This document shows, in pieces, positions 1 through 7,066 of a stretch of DNA of 10,553 nucleotides; the stretch's first letter is position 1, and every line of letters starts with the position of its first letter. This stretch comes from Alphaproteobacteria bacterium UBA6187 (GTDB lineage: Bacteria > Pseudomonadota > Alphaproteobacteria > Rickettsiales > UBA6187): contig DITJ01000075.1 of NCBI GenBank assembly GCA_002422795.1, positions 4,268 through 14,820 of the forward strand. The letters are read 5' to 3'. The notes below the pieces were generated by a model, which searched no databases, was not told the origin of the DNA, and saw nothing but the letters and a program-made list of their open reading frames with translations. The position numbers and the translations under genes were made by a program.

Positions 1-224
1 TAGACATCAATATACGCATAATTAAATTTATCCGATTAACAACTAAGCGTAGCATAATTAATAGTAAATAACCACTATAAAAAAATAGGAATTGTATAGG
101 CCAGACCACGCACGCATGTTTTTGTAAAACTGAAGAAATCCAAGGCAGGGTAAGAATTTGAAGACATTCAAAGAACACAAAATCTACGGTGTATAATTCC
201 ACACTGAAAACATATAGTAAATTT
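1..224. other. AT-rich intergenic stretch, no gene seen
   Basis: I see no supported coding sequence on either strand. The stretch is very AT-rich with frequent stops in all frames, and I recognise no RNA gene. It may be the flank of a gene lying outside the window. From base 225 it runs into a large palindrome. Confidence 0.5.
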
Positions 225-371
225 ACTTAATAATTCCCCACTACGTCATTGCGATGAGGCGGAGCCGACGTGACAATCCAGGAAATTTAACAATATAATT
301 CAGCGCATTGCAAGGAAAGTTCTGGATCGCCACGCTTTCGGCTTGCGATGACGTAGTGGGAATTCTTAAGT
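225..371. repeat. 147-bp imperfect palindrome (intergenic repeat)
   Basis: The outer arms begin ACTTAATAATTCCCCACTAC on the left, and the right arm (about 343-371) is their near-perfect reverse complement, reading through GACGTAGTGGGAATT. Nested inside is a second complementary pair: GTGACAATCCAGGAA near 270-284 against TTCTGGATCGCCAC near 319-333. The DNA or RNA can therefore fold as one long stem or as two hairpins. The GTCATTGCGA...GGCAATCC style resembles dispersed intergenic repeats I know from rickettsia-like genomes. That family link is from memory and unverified. There is no coding potential, and only one copy is visible here. Confidence 0.75.
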
Positions 372-607
372 TAAACAACTATAGCTTCTGAATATGGGCA
401 TGATATTTTAAGGAATTCTCTTGAGATTACAAAATAATACTTCTATTAAGTTTTACTGGTATTTTAGTCTTGCTCTGCCATTTGCAAATAGTTATTTAAT
501 AATTTACTTAACAATGCATTTATTAATTATTTTGTATATTGCCAGAACACCACCTTTATGTTACATTCCACTTCCTAAAAATATAAAACACAAAGGATCA
601 GACATTT
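372..607. other. leader region upstream of the dehydrogenase gene
   Basis: This is 236 bp of AT-rich sequence that must carry the promoter for the plus-strand dehydrogenase gene, unless transcription enters from further left. A weak sigma70-like candidate is TTGCAA near 482 with an AT-rich spacer and TACTTA about 17 bases later. A purine-rich AAAGGA lies about 11 bases before the ATG at 608 and would serve as a slightly distant ribosome binding site. A 64-codon TTG-initiated reading frame crosses this region but looks like chance. Confidence 0.3.
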
Positions 608-1810
608 ATGAGTAATGAACGCATAACCTTTATACCCGTGTTAAGCCAAGCAGGAGAACCTGATAATAGAATACTCATATACGGAGCTGGCAATATTGGT
701 TTGGCGGCTGCGGAAAAACTATCCGAACAAGGTTATGAAGTTGTGCTGGTTAGTGGCCGCCCTCTAAAAGAAGGGGACTGGCGCAAAGATGCCGTAAAAA
801 GAATTAATGGCTCCCTGGAAGGCAAAGCTGGCTGCATACATTTAACGAGCAACCTGAATGATCCAAAGGCAAAAGACGCTTTGCTAGCTATACATGTTGC
901 AGGCGTTCCACGCAACCCAGGAGAAAGTCGCAGTGCCGTTTATAATACCAATGTAGAAATACTAACGAATTCCCTACCGACTATTCTAAGGAACAATCCA
1001 AATACACCTATTTTTGGAATCGCAAATCCCGTAGATGAACTAACTGAGGAAGCATATAAAATTGCCAAAGAACAATTTGCAGGAGGCCGTATTTTTGGTG
1101 TGGGCTCTTGTGTTGATGAAGCGCGATATATACAGCATACCTTAAATGCCATGAAAGAAAAATATCCCTCATCAGAATTTGATAAAGATAGATTAACTGG
1201 TCTTGGTGTAACTGGCCCTCACAACGACGATATGCAGCCAGTTTATCAAAATGCAATGTATGACGGTAGAAAGCTTGTATCTGATAATTCCGATGACGGG
1301 GCTCTTTTCACACATGATGAAATGGCAGCTATTTTCAGTAAAGTGAAAAGCCACGGAAATGACTATAAGAATGAAATAATTCCTGAAGATATAAAGCCAT
1401 ATTGCTCAACATACAAAAGAAAAACCGGTGATGGCGATGTTGAAGGGCCTGTTGAGGCAATGTTAAAGATAGTGGATCAGTATGTAGAAATAAGGCAACG
1501 TGCAGGAAATGAAGCATCAATCACGCTTAACTCCCCAGCTTTAAATGCCTCTAAAGGAAGAACTGGCGGATGGCCATTAAAATTTGAAAATATGGGCTAT
1601 AGTATTTCAGTTACGCCTGAATCTCCTTTACTCTTACTACAGCAAAATGGCGCAAGTCCACCAATTGCAATAGGAAGTAAAATAATTATTCCAAATTTCT
1701 CTAAAGATAGACTGGGTGAAACAAGTATAAAAACTTTAGCATCACAGGGTTCATTTGAAGAGATGATTTTAAATAAAAGCGACTCTCCTGCGATGGCGAA
1801 GTTAAGCTAA
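608..1810 (+). CDS. lactate/malate dehydrogenase-family protein, unusually long
   Basis: This is probably an NAD(P)-dependent 2-hydroxyacid (malate/lactate-type) dehydrogenase acting in the cytosol. The Rossmann glycine motif GAGNIG is at residues 26-31. The substrate-loop signature VAGVPRNPGESR is at 98-109, with the two arginines expected in malate dehydrogenases. ANPVD is at 139-143, and VDEAR at 169-173 matches the catalytic Asp-x-x-Arg. GPHNDDM at 203-209 occupies the place of the usual G-E-H-G-D-S-M, giving the catalytic His (H205). At 400 aa it is about 80 residues longer than typical family members, with a 20-residue N-terminal extension and extra sequence in the C-terminal half. The fold and active site look intact, but substrate preference cannot be read from the sequence. 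The ATG at 608 has AAAGGA upstream. Its last codons overlap the convergent DUF3307 gene by 4 bp. Confidence 0.8.
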   Translation: MSNERITFIPVLSQAGEPDNRILIYGAGNIGLAAAEKLSEQGYEVVLVSGRPLKEGDWRKDAVKRINGSLEGKAGCIHLTSNLNDPKAKDALLAIHVAGVPRNPGESRSAVYNTNVEILTNSLPTILRNNPNTPIFGIANPVDELTEEAYKIAKEQFAGGRIFGVGSCVDEARYIQHTLNAMKEKYPSSEFDKDRLTGLGVTGPHNDDMQPVYQNAMYDGRKLVSDNSDDGALFTHDEMAAIFSKVKSHGNDYKNEIIPEDIKPYCSTYKRKTGDGDVEGPVEAMLKIVDQYVEIRQRAGNEASITLNSPALNASKGRTGGWPLKFENMGYSISVTPESPLLLLQQNGASPPIAIGSKIIIPNFSKDRLGETSIKTLASQGSFEEMILNKSDSPAMAKLS

Positions 1811-2169
1811 GCCATTAAATAAACTAAAAGAATATATGTCATTTGGTGAAAATATTGATCCATACCAAACGTAACCCAGAAGCCAGGTCCACCAGTTGGT
1901 TTTAAGTTAAACCAGCGGTTTATACGGCTTTTTGTCCAGTCGATATGATAATGAATAAAGGCATCAAGCAAGGCAAGGCCTGCCGCAATGAGTATTGGAG
2001 CAAAGAAAGATAACGCAAGCACTGTTCCAACTGCATGGATAGCAGCATGCAGCAAGCCGCCAGGATGCCCATAAATGCCCTTATTCATAAACTGATAGGG
2101 TGTTTGCAATGGATAATCGCAAATAAAATGTTTGAGTATCAATGCGGATAAAATGGCAAGTTCGGTCAT
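1807..2169 (-). CDS. DUF3307 family membrane protein
   Basis: This 120-aa hydrophobic protein matches the DUF3307 pattern as I know it. It has an N-terminal helix with the HFICDYPLQT motif (residues 14-23), then a G-H-P-G-G-L-L-H-A-A-I-H segment (35-46). A membrane helix follows at about 48-65, then DAFIHYHIDWTKSRIN (69-84). A C-terminal segment reads FGMDQYFHQMTYILL. The conserved His and Asp residues recur near membrane borders, as expected of the family. The function is not known. The start codon overlaps the stop of an upstream gene tail as ATGA, implying translational coupling to a gene that is now mostly deleted. The stop overlaps the convergent dehydrogenase stop by 4 bp. Confidence 0.85.
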   Translation of the reverse strand: MTELAILSALILKHFICDYPLQTPYQFMNKGIYGHPGGLLHAAIHAVGTVLALSFFAPILIAAGLALLDAFIHYHIDWTKSRINRWFNLKPTGGPGFWVTFGMDQYFHQMTYILLVYLMA

Positions 2170-2290
2170 GCAAGTACCACCACATCAATTGGTTCACCCA
2201 TTCCAGCCACATTATGTTTTAAACGGATTTCTTTAGGGGCAGGTGGCTGATAGCAATGAAGTATTGCTAAAGCGCAAGCACTACTGCATT
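2166..2290 (-). pseudogene. C-terminal tail of an unidentified, mostly deleted gene
   Basis: An open frame on the minus strand encodes a tail containing the segment CYQPPAPKEIRLKHNVAGMG and ending in EPIDVVVLA. Its TGA overlaps the ATG of the DUF3307 gene (ATGA at 2169-2166). There is no start codon or ribosome binding site of its own. Upstream it runs out of frame into the patatin remnant. I infer that it is the surviving 3' end of a gene formerly coupled to DUF3307, joined to the patatin remnant by a deletion. It could also be the true C-terminus of the decayed patatin gene. I do not recognise the family. Confidence 0.45.
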
Positions 2291-2447
2291 TATAGCTCCG
2301 GCGCTGGTAGCACTGATGCCTTCAAAATCAAGCCTTCCATCTAATCCAGTATACCCCAAGCAAAGGCTCCGTGTGCCCCCCACCTTGCAATGCAAGATTG
2401 ATAGTTTTTCTGGTATCCTGGCTCGGCGATGTAGTTGTATTTTCCAT
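2267..2447 (-). pseudogene. patatin-like phospholipase/hydrolase, frameshifted and truncated
   Basis: A start codon at 2447 sits 14 bases after the stop of the 3-hydroxybutyrate dehydrogenase gene, preceded by AAAGGA. The first frame reads to INLALQGGG. The patatin oxyanion-hole block continues as AHGAFAWGIL only after a +1 shift inside the six-C run at 2376-2381 (one G lost from the coding-strand run). A second disruption follows after LD. Another frame then gives DGRLDFEGISATSAGAINAVVLA, which is the nucleophile-elbow region with Ser in TSAG, before a TAG stop. An intact family member has roughly 300 residues with a catalytic Asp far downstream, which is absent. The gene is therefore dead. 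Its position behind the 3-hydroxybutyrate dehydrogenase fits the patatin-like polyhydroxybutyrate depolymerase-type hydrolases often found there in alphaproteobacteria. That assignment is inferred from context. Confidence 0.8.
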
Positions 2448-2461
2448 TTTAATTTCCTTTA

Positions 2462-3244
2462 TTATTGCGCTGTCCATCCGCCATCAATCGGCAGCGAGAT
2501 ACCTGTAATGGAGCTACCAGCATCACTGCATAAAAATGCAACGGCTGCGCCAATTTGTTCTGGCGTTGCAAAGCGCTGTGAAGGTTGCTTTTCTGAAAGT
2601 AGTTCTTTAGCGGCAACTTCAACTGGGATACCTTCTTTAGCTGCGCGGTCATCAATTTGTTTTTGTACCAGTGGTGTAAGCACCCAGCCTGGGCAAATAG
2701 CATTACAAGTTATGTTGGATGTTGCATTTTCAAGCGCCACAACTTTAGTCATACCAACAATACCGTGTTTTGCTGCAACATATGGAAGCTTTTCTTTTGA
2801 GCCTATCAATCCATGTACCGAAGCAATATTGATAATACGGCCAAATCCCCGTTTTTGCATCCCAGGTAGAACTGCTTTCATCCCATGGAAGGCGCTGGAA
2901 AGATTAATTGCAATTATTGCATCCCATTTTTCTTCTGGAAATGATTCTGTGCGTGCCGTGAATTGAATACCTGCATTATTAACTAGAATATCTGCTGTAC
3001 CAAAACTTGTTTCTGCTAAGCTTACCATTTCACGGATTTGTTCGGGCTTACTCATATCGGCAGATGAATAAACACATTTAACGCCATATTTTTTCTCAAT
3101 AGCTGTACGTTCAGATTCAATAGCTGCTGCATCACCAAAACCATTAATAACAATATTAGCACCGTGGCTGGCAAGTACATTAGCAATGCCAAGACCTATG
3201 CCACTGGTGGAGCCGGTAACGATTGCAGATTTTCCTTTAAGCAT
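2462..3244 (-). CDS. bdhA: D-3-hydroxybutyrate dehydrogenase
   Basis: This cytosolic short-chain dehydrogenase interconverts D-3-hydroxybutyrate and acetoacetate with NAD, the last step of polyhydroxybutyrate breakdown. It is 260 aa, the usual length. TGSTSGIG at 10-17 is the cofactor loop, NNAG lies at 89-92, and N114, S142, Y155 and K159 form the catalytic tetrad. The substrate-binding residues known from characterised 3-hydroxybutyrate dehydrogenases are also present at the canonical numbers: Q94, H144, K152, W187 and Q196. This makes the assignment much more specific than 'SDR family'. The C-terminus ends GISLPIDGGWTAQ, typical of the family. The ATG at 3244 follows AAAAAAGGAATAGTT, a good ribosome binding site. 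It lies directly downstream of an NADH dehydrogenase remnant and upstream of a broken patatin gene, so its presumed pathway partner is lost. Confidence 0.95.
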   Translation of the reverse strand: MLKGKSAIVTGSTSGIGLGIANVLASHGANIVINGFGDAAAIESERTAIEKKYGVKCVYSSADMSKPEQIREMVSLAETSFGTADILVNNAGIQFTARTESFPEEKWDAIIAINLSSAFHGMKAVLPGMQKRGFGRIINIASVHGLIGSKEKLPYVAAKHGIVGMTKVVALENATSNITCNAICPGWVLTPLVQKQIDDRAAKEGIPVEVAAKELLSEKQPSQRFATPEQIGAAVAFLCSDAGSSITGISLPIDGGWTAQ

Positions 3245-3257
3245 AACTATTCCTTTT

Positions 3258-3491
3258 TTAATTTATGTTTTGCGTTTCAGTAATTAGGCGGGTAGAGCGT
3301 TTAAAGGTAATATAAGCCCAGAACCACCATGCAATTGCACCTTTCACCCATAACTTTCCAAAATCAGCAACGGCAGATTTCCTGCCAATAGTAGCCAGGC
3401 TACCATAATGTTTATAATGGAATTCTAGCTCTGGTATCCTTCCTTCAATTTTTGCACGAATATATAAAAAGCAAATGTAATGTAATTGGCA
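3258..3491 (-). pseudogene. C-terminal remnant of type II NADH dehydrogenase with internal deletion
   Basis: The frame has no start codon and opens just after the stop of the DUF1275 gene. It encodes a stretch containing YIRAKIEGRIPELEFHYKHY, followed at once by GSLATIGRKSAVADFG, then KGAIAWWFW, and then AYITFKRSTRLITETQNIN before TAA at 3260-3258. The GSLATIGRK-AV-DFG block and the following WW region are hallmarks of the C-terminus of single-subunit NADH:quinone oxidoreductases (Ndh/NDH-2). In intact proteins about 20 residues (a helix with G-F-R-N-R) separate the WW-W motif from the AYLTFRRS-type end, and here they are missing. Both the FAD and NAD binding domains are absent. This is a decayed fragment left between two intact genes of the directon. 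Confidence 0.82.
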
Positions 3492-4274
3492 TTAAAAGGT
3501 TGTAGTCCTTCGGCGGCGTTTACGTAAATTTTTCCAAACTATAAAATCTTTTCTGATTGGCATATAAGATATAAAAAGCAGGTATCCGGCAAGAGGCAGT
3601 ACAGATACGAACCCAATATACTTAAATCCATACGCACCTGAAACGCCACCAATAAGAAATGACAAAACAATTGAAAGATGAAGTGATATTTTATCTTTAT
3701 TTGACTTAGTATGTTTTGCGCTACCTTTCTTACAGAAAAATAAAAGCTTTCCTATTTCAATTCCTATATCTGTCACCATGCCTGTGATATGCGTTGTCCT
3801 TATTGCAGTGTCGGATAATTTTGTAATAACAGCATTTTGCAGACCCATAAGATAACATAATAGAGCAATAATATAGAACGTATCTAAATGCATTTGCGGC
3901 ATATATTTACTGTTCGTTATGCCAAACATAATAAGTAGCAAGGCTTCAAAAGCTAGTGGAAGTGCATATTGAGAATACATGTGAAAAGTTCTGGCATATA
4001 ATACCATTATAGCTGTGGTTGCTGCCCCGCATATAAAGAATAAAATATAAAATATCATTGAAACTGCGGACAGCCAGTGATTCAGTGCAATACTATCTAC
4101 AGCAAGGGATAAAATTCCGGTCATGTGAGATGTATATTGTTGAACAACCATAAAGCCACCGGCATTAATAGCTCCTGCAATAAACGCAAGGTGGCGACCT
4201 AAAGCTTTATTAGATTCGGTAGTCCTGCGTTTACCAACTAGCAATTCTTGGCGTGGCCTTGTGATTCTTTTCAT
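3492..4274 (-). CDS. DUF1275 (YoaK-like) multi-pass membrane protein
   Basis: This is a 260-aa inner membrane protein of the DUF1275 family, whose function is not established. The N-terminal signature AFIAGAINAGGFMVVQQYTSH lies at 30-50 and continues MTG. The mid-protein signature MGLQNAVITKLSDTAIRTTH lies at 143-162 and continues ITGMVTDIGIEIG. Both are characteristic of the family. About six membrane segments can be picked out, near 27-45, 68-92, 104-119, 132-150, 200-217 and 222-238. A Lys-rich loop lies at 182-195, and the C-terminal tail is very basic (RKRRRR at 251-256), consistent with a cytoplasmic end. The start overlaps the stop of the TIGR03032 gene as ATGA, so translation is coupled. 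This may imply a shared function, which is inference. Confidence 0.88.
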   Translation of the reverse strand: MKRITRPRQELLVGKRRTTESNKALGRHLAFIAGAINAGGFMVVQQYTSHMTGILSLAVDSIALNHWLSAVSMIFYILFFICGAATTAIMVLYARTFHMYSQYALPLAFEALLLIMFGITNSKYMPQMHLDTFYIIALLCYLMGLQNAVITKLSDTAIRTTHITGMVTDIGIEIGKLLFFCKKGSAKHTKSNKDKISLHLSIVLSFLIGGVSGAYGFKYIGFVSVLPLAGYLLFISYMPIRKDFIVWKNLRKRRRRTTTF

Positions 4275-5404
4275 ACCATTAACTGTAAATCACTATGGGT
4301 AATTAAACTTCTTATTTCATCAGAAGCAAAACCAAGTGACATAGGGCACATTACATTTGGAATAACGGCAGTATCATAAATTTCAGCAACAGCGCCATCA
4401 ATACGGAACCATTCAACACAAACCCCGGTTTCAATATCTATAACCTGCACACCGCACCAGGCTTCTGAATCAGCCTCTTTTAATTTTTCATCCAATTGCA
4501 AGCCTTCAAAACGCTGGTAACGCGGTTTAGATAACCCAACAAAAGCATATTTACCGCTAAATGCAAGCCCACGCGCAAAACCTGGGCAGAAAGTAAGGGG
4601 CTTGAATTCTTTTTTTTCTATATCAACCCAGCCAACCTGCCCTTCACCTGAATTTAGCACCCATAATTTCCCATTAAATAAACGCGGTGAATGCGGCATA
4701 GAAAGCCCATTGCAGACAATTTCATTTGTTTCCACGTCAATTACAACGCCGCCATTACTCCTGCGGTCACGCCAGCCATCAATAGTGTTGGATTTACTTA
4801 CAGCAGTAACATAACGCGGCTTACCATTTTCCATAGCCATACCATTTAAATGGCACCTATCTTCATTCACTATTTGCGAAATAAATTGCGGCTTCCAAAC
4901 CGGGGTAAAGCTATTGCGGGAAGATGTAGTTGCCAGGCAGTTATACCTGGTATTTACAAAAACAATTTCACCGTTTGTAAGTAAGCCAACATCATGGGCA
5001 TCAAGCACACCTGTTGTGTGGGTTATGCGCGGCACATAGCAGGCATCGTGTGTATTATTTACTGATTGGTCTTTTTCAAGGATATTTTCAAAACGCTGTA
5101 TCTGGAAAAGAGTTGCAAGCAAAAGCGTATTGCCATCAGAATACAAACCCATTGCCTTTTCAAAGAAGCGTTCATTTATCATAAGACCTCCCTTGGGGTT
5201 CTGGCCAAGGAGATATAATTTTCCTGATTGGTATGATGTAACAGCAATAGATACTTTTAACTTCGCAAGCATCCCAACAAAGCCAGGTGATATGGAATAT
5301 GTTACTTTATTATTCTGGTTATTTGCCTTTTCCGCAGCAGCTATATTGCTTGCTTCGGATGCAGATCCTACTGATACATCTATCTCTTGCACTTCATTCT
5401 TCAT
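4271..5404 (-). CDS. TIGR03032 family protein, probable beta-propeller
   Basis: This 377-aa protein has the layout of the uncharacterised TIGR03032 family. After a hydrophilic, Ala/Asn-rich N-terminus (1-34) comes ISPGFVGMLAKLKVSIAVTS (38-57), leading into YQSGKLYLLG, then FEKAMGLYSDGNTLLLAT. An HDACYVPR-like segment with DAHD follows, then VFVNTRYNCLAT, CHLNGMAM, RYVTAVSKSN and NGLSMPHSPR. LWVLNSGEGQVGWVD comes next, then CPGFARGLAF and FVGLSKPR. The repeated short strands with turn glycines, around W/H/R-rich loops, suggest a beta-propeller, but no enzymatic function is known to me. There is no signal peptide. AGGAAGA precedes the ATG. The glutathione peroxidase gene ends 12 bases upstream, and the DUF1275 gene overlaps its stop. 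Confidence 0.85.
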   Translation of the reverse strand: MKNEVQEIDVSVGSASEASNIAAAEKANNQNNKVTYSISPGFVGMLAKLKVSIAVTSYQSGKLYLLGQNPKGGLMINERFFEKAMGLYSDGNTLLLATLFQIQRFENILEKDQSVNNTHDACYVPRITHTTGVLDAHDVGLLTNGEIVFVNTRYNCLATTSSRNSFTPVWKPQFISQIVNEDRCHLNGMAMENGKPRYVTAVSKSNTIDGWRDRRSNGGVVIDVETNEIVCNGLSMPHSPRLFNGKLWVLNSGEGQVGWVDIEKKEFKPLTFCPGFARGLAFSGKYAFVGLSKPRYQRFEGLQLDEKLKEADSEAWCGVQVIDIETGVCVEWFRIDGAVAEIYDTAVIPNVMCPMSLGFASDEIRSLITHSDLQLMV

Positions 5405-5416
5405 GTTTACTCTTCC

Positions 5417-5989
5417 TTAATTTTGTTCAAGTAACTTTTCAATTAAATTTACTATAGAATCGGCATCAGGCGTGGTATTCGAATTGAAATACTCAACCAG
5501 TTTACCATTTTTATTTATTACATATTTATGAAAATTCCATTTTGGTGAAGTGCCCAGGCCTAATGCCTGGCTTGCCCATTTATAGAATGGATGCGGATTA
5601 TCTCCGCTCACTTGCTGCTTGGAAGTCATTGGAAAAGTCACACCATAATTAAGCTTGCAGAATGTTGCTATCTCTTCCGCAGAGCCAGATTCCTGCTTAC
5701 CAAAATCATTACTCGGCACCCCAATTACAACTAAACCTTTATCCTTATATTTATCATATAACTTCTGCAATCCTTCATATTGCTTTGTAAAACCGCATTT
5801 TGAAGCGGTATTTACAATAAGCAAAACTTTGCCTTTAAACTGGGAAAGCGGCAGAGGCTTTTCATCCATCAGTGTTGTAAATGAATAATCATAAGCACTG
5901 CCTGCTTGCTCAGCATCTGCATTTCTAAATGGCAACATAAGCATTATACCTGAGATAATTAAGCCTAATAAAAATTTTGTAAATTGCAT
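5417..5989 (-). CDS. glutathione peroxidase-family thiol peroxidase, exported
   Basis: This thiol-based peroxidase of the glutathione peroxidase superfamily reduces hydrogen peroxide and lipid hydroperoxides. The peroxidatic Cys is C65 in NTASKCGFT (60-68), so it is a cysteine enzyme rather than a selenocysteine one. Q99 in FGKQE and W151-N152 in PKWNF complete the catalytic tetrad. C111 in ATFCKLNYGVTFP sits where thioredoxin-dependent members (such as yeast Gpx3) carry the resolving Cys, so thioredoxin is the more likely reductant (inference). A hydrophobic N-terminus (FLLGLIISGIMLMLP, 6-20) followed by ADA looks like a signal peptide, placing the enzyme in the periplasm or on the membrane. 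The gene follows ispA by 8 bases. An AGGAAA inside the last ispA codons is the nearest purine-rich site, rather far from this ATG. Confidence 0.92.
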   Translation of the reverse strand: MQFTKFLLGLIISGIMLMLPFRNADAEQAGSAYDYSFTTLMDEKPLPLSQFKGKVLLIVNTASKCGFTKQYEGLQKLYDKYKDKGLVVIGVPSNDFGKQESGSAEEIATFCKLNYGVTFPMTSKQQVSGDNPHPFYKWASQALGLGTSPKWNFHKYVINKNGKLVEYFNSNTTPDADSIVNLIEKLLEQN

Positions 5990-5997
5990 AATTATTT

Positions 5998-6882
5998 TTA
6001 AGCTTTCCTATTTAATACATAATATGCAAATTCTTTTAGAATATCAGCTTTCTTGCCAAAAGCACTAAGATGGCGCACCGATTGCTCAGTAAGTATCTTA
6101 GCCTGCTCACGCGCTTTTTGTTCACCCATGGCACTTACAAAAGTTGGCTTGCCACTAGTTTTTTGCTTTCTTTTTTTGCTTTTGTCATTTTCAGCTTCCG
6201 CATCAAGTAAATCATCGGTAATCTGGAAAACCAGCCCTATATCATAAGCATAACCACGCAGCATATTCCTCAAATTCGGCGCTGCATTACCAAGTATGGC
6301 CCCGGCCTCGCATGATGTAGCAAATAACTCACCTGTTTTAAGCCTTTGCAGATGGATAATCTGGTTAATGCCGAGGTCAGTTTTTTCAGATATCATATCC
6401 ATAATCTGGCCGCCAACCATTCCCCTGGAACCACTTGCCTTTGCAATGCAGCGTACCAGTTCACACCTTACGGCAGGGTTACTGTGCGTTGATGGGTCAG
6501 CCAGAACTTCAAATGCAAAAGTAAGCAAGGCATCCCCGGCAAGTATTGCAGTTGCCTCATCAAATTTCACATGGCAGCTTGGCTGGCCACGGCGCACATC
6601 ATCATCATCCATTGCCGGAAGGTCATCATGGATAAGGGAATAAGCATGTATAAATTCAATTGCGGACGCAACCTGCAAGGCAGAATCCTGGCTAACCCCG
6701 AATATATTTGCAGAAGTAACAGCTAAAAACGGCCTGAGCCTTTTTCCACCTGCAAGCGCGGAATAGCGCATTGCATCATGCAGTCTTTTTTCACCGCCCT
6801 CATCTTGATCGGGTAAAAGACTATCCATTTTTTGATAAATAAGTTCAGAAATTTCTTCTAAGGATTTTTCCAGATGGGTCAT
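5998..6882 (-). CDS. ispA: polyprenyl (farnesyl-type) diphosphate synthase
   Basis: This cytosolic prenyltransferase condenses dimethylallyl or geranyl diphosphate with isopentenyl diphosphate to make the C15 precursor of undecaprenyl and quinone side chains. GGKRLRP is at 45-51. The first Asp-rich motif HDDLPAMDDDDVRRG (85-99) has the bacterial-type spacing and the trailing Arg pair. TGE at 183-185, the Gln-rich GLVFQITDDLLD (216-227) and GKPTF (244-248) complete the pattern. At 294 aa it matches bacterial farnesyl diphosphate synthases. The segment 232-244 is unusually Lys-rich. Product chain length is inferred from overall similarity, not measured. It is the first gene of the minus-strand directon, with only a weak AAAGAAA ribosome site. 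The exonuclease VII small subunit gene and dxs that often flank it elsewhere are not adjacent. Confidence 0.92.
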   Translation of the reverse strand: MTHLEKSLEEISELIYQKMDSLLPDQDEGGEKRLHDAMRYSALAGGKRLRPFLAVTSANIFGVSQDSALQVASAIEFIHAYSLIHDDLPAMDDDDVRRGQPSCHVKFDEATAILAGDALLTFAFEVLADPSTHSNPAVRCELVRCIAKASGSRGMVGGQIMDMISEKTDLGINQIIHLQRLKTGELFATSCEAGAILGNAAPNLRNMLRGYAYDIGLVFQITDDLLDAEAENDKSKKRKQKTSGKPTFVSAMGEQKAREQAKILTEQSVRHLSAFGKKADILKEFAYYVLNRKA

Positions 6883-6936
6883 TTTATTTCTTTTTTTAAT
6901 TATTTAATAACTAATAATACCGTTTCCTTATCAATC

Positions 6937-7016
6937 GATCCGCTAGGAGTTTCGCCTGCGGTGCGCGGAGCGTATTAAACATACGTGAACACACCGAGAC
7001 CGCAAACGCAAACGAT
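6937..7016. repeat. 80-bp imperfect palindrome
   Basis: Arms GTTTCGCCTGCGGT (6949-6962) and ACCGCAAACGCAAAC (6999-7013) are near reverse complements. An inner pair, GGAGCGTAT against ATACGTGAACACACC, forms the top of the hairpin. The apex resembles the centre of the TA-flanked element just downstream (GGAGCG...ACATACGTGA...CACCG). It is not coding. Confidence 0.65.
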
Positions 7017-7066
7017 CAGATTATAGAAACACTTACTCCTGATGCTTTATAGTATCTATATTTTCT

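Noticed and set aside
421..615. 64-codon plus-strand frame starting with TTG
   Set aside because: It has no ribosome binding site, AT-driven composition, no recognisable motif, and it overlaps the dehydrogenase start by 8 bases. It is probably chance.
2316..2966. 216-codon plus-strand frame opposite the 3-hydroxybutyrate dehydrogenase and patatin remnant
   Set aside because: It is the antisense shadow of a confidently identified dehydrogenase. Its Ser/Ala/Cys-rich product matches nothing I know.
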